Source: Candidatus Altimarinota bacterium (GTDB taxonomy: Bacteria > Patescibacteriota > Gracilibacteria > UBA4473). From it: a stretch of DNA of 11,175 nt. How positions within the stretch are numbered: the stretch's first letter is position 1; the number at the start of each line of letters is the position of its first letter. The notes beneath the pieces are model-generated. The model ran no database searches, was not told the DNA's origin, and saw nothing but the letters and a program-made list of their open reading frames with translations. Below are positions 5,951-10,677 of this stretch, one piece after another. The stretch is from assembly GCA_027028725.1 (NCBI GenBank), contig JALVIB010000036.1:1-11175 (forward strand), written 5' to 3'. The translations under genes and the position numbers were made by a program.

Positions 5951-5980
5951 AAACACTGGCAGAGATGTCAGTGTTTTTTT
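5951..5980 (+). terminator. Rho-independent terminator after the lipoprotein gene
   Basis: AACACTGGC and GTCAGTGTT form a 9-bp stem (one G-U pair) with an AGAGAT loop, followed at once by seven T bases. This is the clearest intrinsic terminator in the window. Confidence 0.9.
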
Positions 5981-5984
5981 GTAA

Positions 5985-6002
5985 AAAATCCCGCGAAATT
6001 TT
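5985..6002. repeat. Iterated TCCCGCGA motif, copy after the terminator
   Basis: AAAATCCCGCGAAATTTT, an exact consensus copy, lies between the lipoprotein terminator and the convergent Cys-rich gene. Confidence 0.85.
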
Positions 6003-6011
6003 AAAAATCCA

Positions 6012-6039
6012 GTAAAGGTGTTGCATGCAACACCTCTAC
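6012..6039. repeat. Palindromic repeat (GGTGTTGC core) overlapping a stop codon
   Basis: AGGTGTTGCA and TGCAACACCT (6016-6035) form a perfect 20-bp palindrome, extended to GTA...TAC ends at 6012 and 6039. The right end covers the TAG stop (6036-6038) of the Cys-rich gene on the minus strand. Confidence 0.75.
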
Positions 6040-7730
6040 TCTACCACTTTCAAATAACACTCCTCACACAAAACTTTTTCCGGACGGTCGGGCGCAAAAG
6101 TTGTTTGAATATCTTTGCCACAATCATGACAAGATCTCTCGAAGAGAGTTCGCGGGTTTCGCAATGCCATTCTTCGACGATGCCTCTCATCCGGACAAAG
6201 TCGCGGGACAGGCAGATTCATCTTGCGGTAAAATTTGAGTTCTGCTTTCTGGATTTTGTAATACTTTCCGGTTGCCTCACAAGTGAGAATTTTGTCGCAA
6301 ATATCGTCCGGCACATCAGAAATTTTCGCGGGAATTTCGTATTTTGGTCCATCGTATTTGAAACTCTGTTTGTCTGGGCGGTATTTCAAACCTCTTTTTT
6401 CAATTTCTTCTGGTGAAAGCGGGAAATATTGTCCGGCAACTGATTCATTGTAAGCAAAGGTACTCATTTCCATCGGGAAAAAGTTTCCCCATTCGACTCC
6501 CCCTGACGCACTTTGTGCGCCTTCCCCCTCATTGAGGGGGACTAAGGGGGAGTTTTTCATGTGTTCGATAATTTTCCCGCGAATTTTTTCGTATTCTTCT
6601 TTTGTATATTGTTTGTTGAGAATGCAGTATTGCTTATGTTTTAAGCCGATACAACCGAAACAATCTTTACAATAACTACAACTATCACAATACTGACAAT
6701 TTTCGTTAAAGAAACTGTAATAACAACAAATTAAATCCGTTGAACCACGCGAAACCGCCGAATTATAAATTAATTCACACCCCGGCCAGCCCGCCGAATA
6801 ACTATGCCCAACATCCTTACTATTAGCTAGCGAAATTGCATCAAAACAATCTTCGTTTTCATGTCCATCAAAACAATTTTCGCAGTTTTTGGAAGAATAC
6901 AAATGATCACCGGTAGTGTTTTCCGATTTAAGCAAATTAGCATATTTATGCGGTGATTCTCTGAAAACTTTTTTCATAAACGCTTTTCCTTGCTCAAAAG
7001 TTTTATAACTCGCGAAAATTTCCTGCTTTTTTTTCGCGAATTCTTCTTTGCTGACTGGTTTATTGAAAACATAATAACTTTTTTTCACTAAATTCGTACA
7101 ACCGATACAGTGGTCGCAACCACGCAGCTGCAAAGAAAAATAGCAGTCATTACAATTCGCGGATTCTTGCAATGCCACGCAGTCGTAACATTTTTCAATA
7201 TCGATACATTCATAACAAAGTTCGGAAAAATTAGTCATCACACAATCGACACAATCTTTATCTTTAACCATCCAGTAAGAATAATGTGTGTCTTCGCATT
7301 CGGCAACGAGTGAATTTAGATAACAGTTTTTGGAATTGCGGATGTGTCCGTTAAAGTCGCAGTTTTCAGATTGAAAGACAGAAGTCCCTTCACGCGGAAC
7401 TTTGTTCAAAAGTTCTTGAAACTGCGGGAAAAAACCCCGCGAAAAATCAAAATCTTGTCCGTAATCCAAGGGATTCCAAGAATCTCCCCACCAGATTTTA
7501 TTATCGTAAACCGGAAACGGAGTATCTGGCGCATAGGCACTAATAATCATTTTTCCTGAACTACTACATGGTCGCTGATACAGCTTCATTTCGTTCCGCC
7601 AAGACATTAGTTGGCGCATTTGTTCCTCGGGACAAATATCAGGAATAGGAACTCCCATTTTTTTGTAAAATTCCAATTTTTTCGCGGGAATTTGGAATTC
7701 TTTGCCGGTAATTTTGCAGATTTTTTTCAT
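6036..7730 (-). CDS. Cys-rich repeat protein with terminal zinc-ribbon-like modules (paralog 1)
   Basis: The 564-aa product has about 37 cysteines by hand count. No function is known to me. Layout: residues 1-81, a zinc-ribbon-like module (CKITGKEFQI, LEFYKKMGVPIP, ICPEEQ, RPCSSSGK); 82-110, linker WGDSWNPLDYGQDFDFSR; 120-224 and 269-373, two Cys-rich halves, each opening with SEN and S-K-NC and closing with GC-x2-L-x2-K-x-Y-x3-NK; 393-413, a peptide encoded by an inserted palindromic element; 484-561, a second copy of the terminal module (CEATGKYYKI, LKFYRKMNLPVP, LCPDER, RSCHDCGKD, VLCEECY). The C-terminal copy keeps a full CxxC...CxxC ribbon, while the N-terminal one has lost most ligands. 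In both, the first CxxC has become CxxT, recalling degenerate zf-trcl-type ribbons. Cys spacing of 9 or 12 in the halves suggests a short-turn beta-solenoid (inference). There is no signal peptide, so it should be cytosolic. Confidence 0.85.
   Translation of the reverse strand: MKKICKITGKEFQIPAKKLEFYKKMGVPIPDICPEEQMRQLMSWRNEMKLYQRPCSSSGKMIISAYAPDTPFPVYDNKIWWGDSWNPLDYGQDFDFSRGFFPQFQELLNKVPREGTSVFQSENCDFNGHIRNSKNCYLNSLVAECEDTHYSYWMVKDKDCVDCVMTNFSELCYECIDIEKCYDCVALQESANCNDCYFSLQLRGCDHCIGCTNLVKKSYYVFNKPVSKEEFAKKKQEIFASYKTFEQGKAFMKKVFRESPHKYANLLKSENTTGDHLYSSKNCENCFDGHENEDCFDAISLANSKDVGHSYSAGWPGCELIYNSAVSRGSTDLICCYYSFFNENCQYCDSCSYCKDCFGCIGLKHKQYCILNKQYTKEEYEKIRGKIIEHMKNSPLVPLNEGEGAQSASGGVEWGNFFPMEMSTFAYNESVAGQYFPLSPEEIEKRGLKYRPDKQSFKYDGPKYEIPAKISDVPDDICDKILTCEATGKYYKIQKAELKFYRKMNLPVPRLCPDERHRRRMALRNPRTLFERSCHDCGKDIQTTFAPDRPEKVLCEECYLKVVE
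6496..6553. repeat. 58-bp compound palindrome inside the coding region of paralog 1
   Basis: ACTCCCCCT (6496-6504) and AGGGGGAGT (6545-6553) are outer inverted arms. Inside lie GACGCAC-TTT-GTGCGCC and CCCCCTC-ATT-GAGGGGG hairpins. On the minus strand it is in frame and encodes the run from NSPLVPLNEG to SASGGVE. It differs from the copy at 9059 by one synonymous base. It shares C5/G5 stems with the non-coding palindromes at 3081 and 8578. Confidence 0.85.
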
Positions 7731-7736
7731 GATGTT

Positions 7737-7765
7737 TTGACTTTAATGAATTTGGTGAATATAAT
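7737..7765 (+). promoter_or_regulatory. Sigma70-type promoter for the toxin-antitoxin operon
   Basis: TTGACT (7737-7742), a 17-bp spacer and a perfect TATAAT (7760-7765), with about 26 nt of leader. The -10 box is inside the third unit of a 9-bp tandem repeat, which makes the repeats a candidate operator for AbrB-type autorepression. Confidence 0.75.
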
Positions 7766-7795
7766 GAATTTAGTTAATTTAATTAATTTGATTAA
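7742..7795 (+). repeat. Six tandem 9-bp repeats in the divergent promoter region
   Basis: The units are TTTAATGAA, TTTGGTGAA, TATAATGAA, TTTAGTTAA, TTTAATTAA and TTTGATTAA, contiguous and ending two bases before the antitoxin ATG. They cover the promoter spacer, the -10 box, the transcription start and the leader. Confidence 0.85.
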
Positions 7796-7797
7796 AA

Positions 7798-8010
7798 ATG
7801 TATGTTTTATCCATGTTTAACACAGGGCAAGTAACTTTGCCGAAGAAATGGCGTGATAAATATCCCGCGAAAAAATACATCGCTCGTCCGCAGGGAAATA
7901 AATTGGTTTTGGAGCCGATTAAACGAGATTTTGCAGACTGGGATAAGGAAGTCCAAGACAATTTTTTGGCAGGATATGACACGGAAGATGCCATGTATGA
8001 TAGCTTATAA
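7798..8010 (+). CDS. AbrB/MazE-type antitoxin
   Basis: The 70-aa product has the swapped-hairpin AbrB motif at its N-terminus (FNTGQVTLPKKWRDKYPAKKY, then the strand pair IARPQGNKLVLEPI), which forms a DNA-binding dimer. The acidic, aromatic C-terminal tail (about 40-70, FADWDKEVQDNFLAGYDTED) would be the part that wraps and inhibits the toxin. It lies 3 bp before the MazF-type gene, in the usual antitoxin-first order, under a strong promoter that the protein probably represses. An internal ATG at 7813 (MFNTGQVTL) is a possible alternative start. No Shine-Dalgarno is present. A TCCCGCGA copy (7863-7870) encodes YPAK. Confidence 0.85.
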   Translation: MYVLSMFNTGQVTLPKKWRDKYPAKKYIARPQGNKLVLEPIKRDFADWDKEVQDNFLAGYDTEDAMYDSL

Positions 8011-8013
8011 TCT

Positions 8014-8490
8014 ATGAAAAAACTGATTTTTGGTGATATTGTTTTGTTGAAATTTCCTTTTACTGACGGAAAAAGTTTTAAAAAACGCCCGGCGATGGTT
8101 ATTTTAGACCACAAAGAAGATATAATTGTCGCGAGAATTACTTCCAAAAAATATGATGGAGATTTTGATGTTGAGTTGGAAGACTGGGCAGACGCTGGAT
8201 TATTAGCTCCATCTTGGGTTAGATTACATAAAGTTGCTACTTTACAAAAAAGTTTAGTAGAAAAGAAACTCGGTCGATTACAGGGATTTGATCCTGAAGA
8301 CGTTCTCCAAGTTTTTTCAGATATGTATTTAGATATTATGAAACCGCTTAAAACAGTTACCATTGTGAGACCACATTATGATTTATTAATGAGTATCGCC
8401 CAAGGGAGATTGGATTTAGCACAAAATCGATATTCCAAATTTGAAAACATTGAGGATTTATTGAAGGAAGAAGCTGAGAAAAAAGATTAG
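8014..8490 (+). CDS. PemK/MazF-type toxin with C-terminal extension
   Basis: MazF/PemK toxins are sequence-specific endoribonucleases. Residues 1-109 match the domain: FGDIVLLKFPFTD, then KKRPAMVI with the catalytic Arg at 25, the IVARITSKK strand with T43/S44 at the catalytic Thr/Ser position, PSWVRLHKVATL, and the final KKLGRLQG and PEDVLQVFSDMYLDI. The protein is 158 aa, about 45-50 longer than usual. The extra segment (110-158) includes IVRPHYDLLMSIAQGRLDL and FENIEDLLKEEAEKK, which looks helical and resembles the tails of RelB-like antitoxins (inference). The gene follows its antitoxin by 3 bp and is followed by hairpins that could end transcription. The active-site residues appear intact, so it is probably functional. 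Confidence 0.87.
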   Translation: MKKLIFGDIVLLKFPFTDGKSFKKRPAMVILDHKEDIIVARITSKKYDGDFDVELEDWADAGLLAPSWVRLHKVATLQKSLVEKKLGRLQGFDPEDVLQVFSDMYLDIMKPLKTVTIVRPHYDLLMSIAQGRLDLAQNRYSKFENIEDLLKEEAEKKD

Positions 8491-8503
8491 TCAAATCTCT
8501 TTG

Positions 8504-8523
8504 CCCCCCGCAAGGCGGGAGGG
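8504..8523. repeat. G/C hairpin after the toxin gene
   Basis: CCCGC (8507-8511) and GCGGG (8515-8519) pair around AAG, with an outer CC/GG extension. It lies 14 bp after the toxin stop. No T-tract follows directly (GAAGCATTTT), so it is only a weak terminator candidate. Confidence 0.5.
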
Positions 8524-8577
8524 AAGCATTTTGCATTTGTTGTTTTGAATTATTCATTTTTTAGTTTGATTATAAAG

Positions 8578-8593
8578 TCCCCTGATAAGGGGA
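8578..8593. terminator. Hairpin between convergent toxin and paralog 2 genes
   Basis: TCCCCT-GATA-AGGGGA is a perfect 6-bp stem. It is followed on the plus strand by TTTAGGGG and on the minus strand by CTTTATAA. It could serve both genes but has short T-tracts. The same C/G-run stem type occurs at 3081, 6496 and 9059. Confidence 0.5.
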
Positions 8594-8601
8594 TTTAGGG
8601 G

Positions 8602-10350
8602 TTATATTGTTTTCAAATAACACTCCTCACACAAAACCTTTTCCGGACGATCGGGCGCGAAAGTGGTTTGAATATCTTTGCCACAATCATTACAAGATCT
8701 CTCGAAGAGAGTTCGCGGGTTTCGCAATGCCATTCGCCTTTTATGTCGTTCATCTGGGCAAAGTCGTGGAACGGGTAGATTCATTTTGCGGTAAAATTTG
8801 AGTTCTGCTTTCTGGATTTTGTAATACTTTCCGGTTGCCTCACAAGTGAGAATTTTGTCGCAAATATCGTCCGGCACATCAGAAATTTTCGCGGGAATTT
8901 CATATTTTGGTCCGTCGTATTTGAAACTCTGTTTTTCTGCGCGGTATTTTAAACCTCTTTTCTCGATTTCTTCCTTGGAAAGTGGAAAATACTCATTCGC
9001 GACCGATTCATTGTACGCAAATGGCGACAGTTCCATTGGGAAAAATTGTCCCCATTCCACTCCCCCTGACGCACTTTGTGCGCCTTCCCCCTCATTGAGG
9101 GGGACTAAGGGAGAGTTTTTCATATGTTCAATAATTTTCCCGCGAATTTTTTCATATTCTTCTTTGGTGTATTGTTTGTTGAGAATGCAGTATTGAGCGT
9201 GTTTTAAGCCGATACAACCAAAACAATCTTTACAATTAAAACAAAGTCCCGAATACAACATGTTCACCGAAGAATGAACATCAAAACAGAAACTAGAATT
9301 TTCTGAACCGTGAACAGATAATCCTTCCAAAGTGAAACGACTTGGCTCACCAGTAAAAGAAATATCGTAGGAATTTTCTTGGTTATAAGAAGTGTAAAGG
9401 AATTTAGAATCTTCACTTTTTTTCGCGTCAAAGGTGATGTGGCAGTTTCTGGATTCATAAATGTGGTTTCCCGAAACATTTTCGTTTTTCAAGCCAAACA
9501 TTTCCGGAAAAACAGTGTCTTTTAACTTAATTTTCTGTAACCATTTTTGTCCGTCTGCAATAACCTTTGTTGTTAAAGGCAAAATTTCGCGGATTTTTTT
9601 CTCATATTCTTCTTTGGTTAATTGCTTATTCATAAAGCAATACTGTTTTCCGCGCAAATTTGTACAGGCAAAACAATTTTTACAATTTCGGCAGTCATAT
9701 AAGAAATAAGAATCAGAACAATGAGCGCATTCCTCCGAAAAATGCAGTTCGTAGCAGTTGATACAATCTATTAAATTACTGCACCACTGTGAATTATTTA
9801 GATACAAATTATCAAAACAATCTTGGCTATCCCAAACAATATGTCCGTAGGCGCAGTCTTCATTTCGGACACATCCACCGATTAGATAACAATTTTTTGA
9901 AGCGAAAGCGGTTGAATAATCACAATTTTCAGACTTGGTGTTGTAAGTTGAAAAATGTGGAACTTCATTTTTTAGTTCCAAGAATTGACTGAAAAAATCC
10001 CGCGAAAAATCAAAATCTCGTCCGTAATCTAGAGGATTCCATTCATCTCCCCACCAATATTTGTTTTCGTAAACAGGAAATTTCGCATCTTTGTGATAAA
10101 GAGAAATAATCGCTTTGCCCGTAGCATCGCATTTTCTACTATAAAGTTTAGTGAAATTTCGATGCGCTATTCGCTTTTTTTGTCTTTCTTCTGGACAAAG
10201 TGTCGGTAACCCTACGCAATCAGAAATTTCGCGGGATTTTAGTTTTACTAAATCTTCTTGGGAAATAATTCCCATTTTCGCATAAAACTCTAAATCACTT
10301 TCGGTTATGGTGAATTTTTTTCCGGAAACGCGACAGGTTCTAGTAATCAT
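8602..10350 (-). CDS. Cys-rich repeat protein with terminal zinc-ribbon-like modules (paralog 2)
   Basis: The 582-aa product shares the full layout of the 6036-7730 gene. The N-terminal module is CRVSGKKFTI, LEFYAKMG, LCPEER and RKCDATGK. Next comes the linker WGDEWNPLDYGRDFDFSR. Repeat half A is 139-242, with Cys steps of 12 such as NC-10-DC-10-DC; half B is 287-392; the element-encoded insert is 412-432; the C-terminal zinc-ribbon copy is 503-579. From residue about 374 to the end it is nearly identical to paralog 1, while the repeat halves are very different. Half B has few cysteines: motifs such as SEDSKF, QENSYD and SENSSF have Ser where paralog 1 has Cys (NEDCFD). That suggests a packing position more than an obligatory metal ligand. 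It also has about 18 extra residues (29-46) before LPTLCPEER. No function can be assigned. Confidence 0.85.
   Translation of the reverse strand: MITRTCRVSGKKFTITESDLEFYAKMGIISQEDLVKLKSREISDCVGLPTLCPEERQKKRIAHRNFTKLYSRKCDATGKAIISLYHKDAKFPVYENKYWWGDEWNPLDYGRDFDFSRDFFSQFLELKNEVPHFSTYNTKSENCDYSTAFASKNCYLIGGCVRNEDCAYGHIVWDSQDCFDNLYLNNSQWCSNLIDCINCYELHFSEECAHCSDSYFLYDCRNCKNCFACTNLRGKQYCFMNKQLTKEEYEKKIREILPLTTKVIADGQKWLQKIKLKDTVFPEMFGLKNENVSGNHIYESRNCHITFDAKKSEDSKFLYTSYNQENSYDISFTGEPSRFTLEGLSVHGSENSSFCFDVHSSVNMLYSGLCFNCKDCFGCIGLKHAQYCILNKQYTKEEYEKIRGKIIEHMKNSPLVPLNEGEGAQSASGGVEWGQFFPMELSPFAYNESVANEYFPLSKEEIEKRGLKYRAEKQSFKYDGPKYEIPAKISDVPDDICDKILTCEATGKYYKIQKAELKFYRKMNLPVPRLCPDERHKRRMALRNPRTLFERSCNDCGKDIQTTFAPDRPEKVLCEECYLKTI
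9059..9116. repeat. 58-bp compound palindrome inside the coding region of paralog 2
   Basis: This is the same element as at 6496-6553, in the same frame and at the same protein position. The outer right arm has one change (AGGGAGAGT), which is silent on the coding strand (TCC to TCT, Ser). Confidence 0.85.
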
Positions 10351-10367
10351 TTTTTAAAGTTTAGTTT

Positions 10368-10391
10368 GTAGGCGCGAATTCGAATTCGCGC
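10368..10391. repeat. Palindromic repeat (GCGCGAATTC core)
   Basis: GCGCGAATTC and GAATTCGCGC form a perfect 20-bp palindrome (10372-10391) preceded by GTAG. It lies 18 bp upstream of the paralog 2 start codon, within its expected leader. Confidence 0.8.
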
Positions 10392-10420
10392 TTTCAATTT
10401 TTATATTTTTATTATAAAGA

Positions 10421-10451
10421 GTTTTTTAAAACATCAAAATTGCTATTTCAA
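10421..10451 (-). promoter_or_regulatory. Possible promoter for paralog 2
   Basis: On the minus strand TATAAT (plus positions 10421-10426) is preceded by TTGAAA (10446-10451) with a long 19-bp spacer. If used, the transcript leader would carry the GCGCGAATTC palindrome. Confidence 0.35.
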
Positions 10452-10465
10452 AATCCCGCGAAAAT
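10447..10465. repeat. Iterated TCCCGCGA motif in the divergent gap
   Basis: TTCAAAATCCCGCGAAAATT lies between the two divergent transcription units and overlaps the possible -35 box of paralog 2. Confidence 0.8.
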
Positions 10466-10511
10466 TGCTTTATAATAAGGTTTTTGTGATACAAAATTCT
10501 GTCGAAAAATT

Positions 10512-10540
10512 TTTACAACAACTTTAATTTGCGATATAAT
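10512..10540 (+). promoter_or_regulatory. Sigma70-type promoter for the TrmB-family gene
   Basis: TTTACA (10512-10517), a 17-bp spacer and TATAAT (10535-10540). The expected transcription start near 10547 puts the long palindromic repeat that follows entirely within the 5' untranslated leader. The 327-bp gap 10351-10677 holds this promoter, the two palindromes and one iterated motif; no gene is seen in it. Confidence 0.65.
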
Positions 10541-10559
10541 ATCTGTGTTTTAAAAAATA

Positions 10560-10665
10560 TTGTCATCTCGACCGCCCGAAGCTTGCGGAGGAAGTGGAGA
10601 GATCTCAGCAAAAGATTTCTCCATTCTATTTCCACTCAAGGTTCATCCTCCAGTCGAAATGACAA
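10560..10665. repeat. MITE-like palindromic element in the TrmB-gene leader
   Basis: TTGTCATCTCGAC (10560-10572) and GTCGAAATGACAA (10653-10665) are terminal inverted repeats matching at 12 of 13 positions. A central GGAGAGATCT/AGATTTCTCC hairpin (9 of 10) and partly complementary flanking sequence would let most of the 106 bp fold into one long stem. I recall the TGTCAT-TTCGAC end as common in dispersed repeats of many bacteria. There is no transposase inside. Confidence 0.75.
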
Positions 10666-10677
10666 CAAATAGAAAAA

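Noticed and set aside
7742..7795. CRISPR array
   Set aside because: Units are 9 bp, contiguous and degenerate, with no spacers and no cas genes.
7779..8363. Minus-strand open frame of 194 codons over the toxin-antitoxin operon
   Set aside because: It is opposite two well-supported genes, and its product has no recognisable motif.
8846..9196. Plus-strand open frames opposite the two Cys-rich genes
   Set aside because: They recur only because the paralogs are near-identical there, and they contradict the conserved protein on the minus strand.
6036..10350. Paralog pair as a composite transposon
   Set aside because: Neither gene resembles a transposase, the shared DNA covers only one end of each gene, and no terminal repeats or target duplications are seen.
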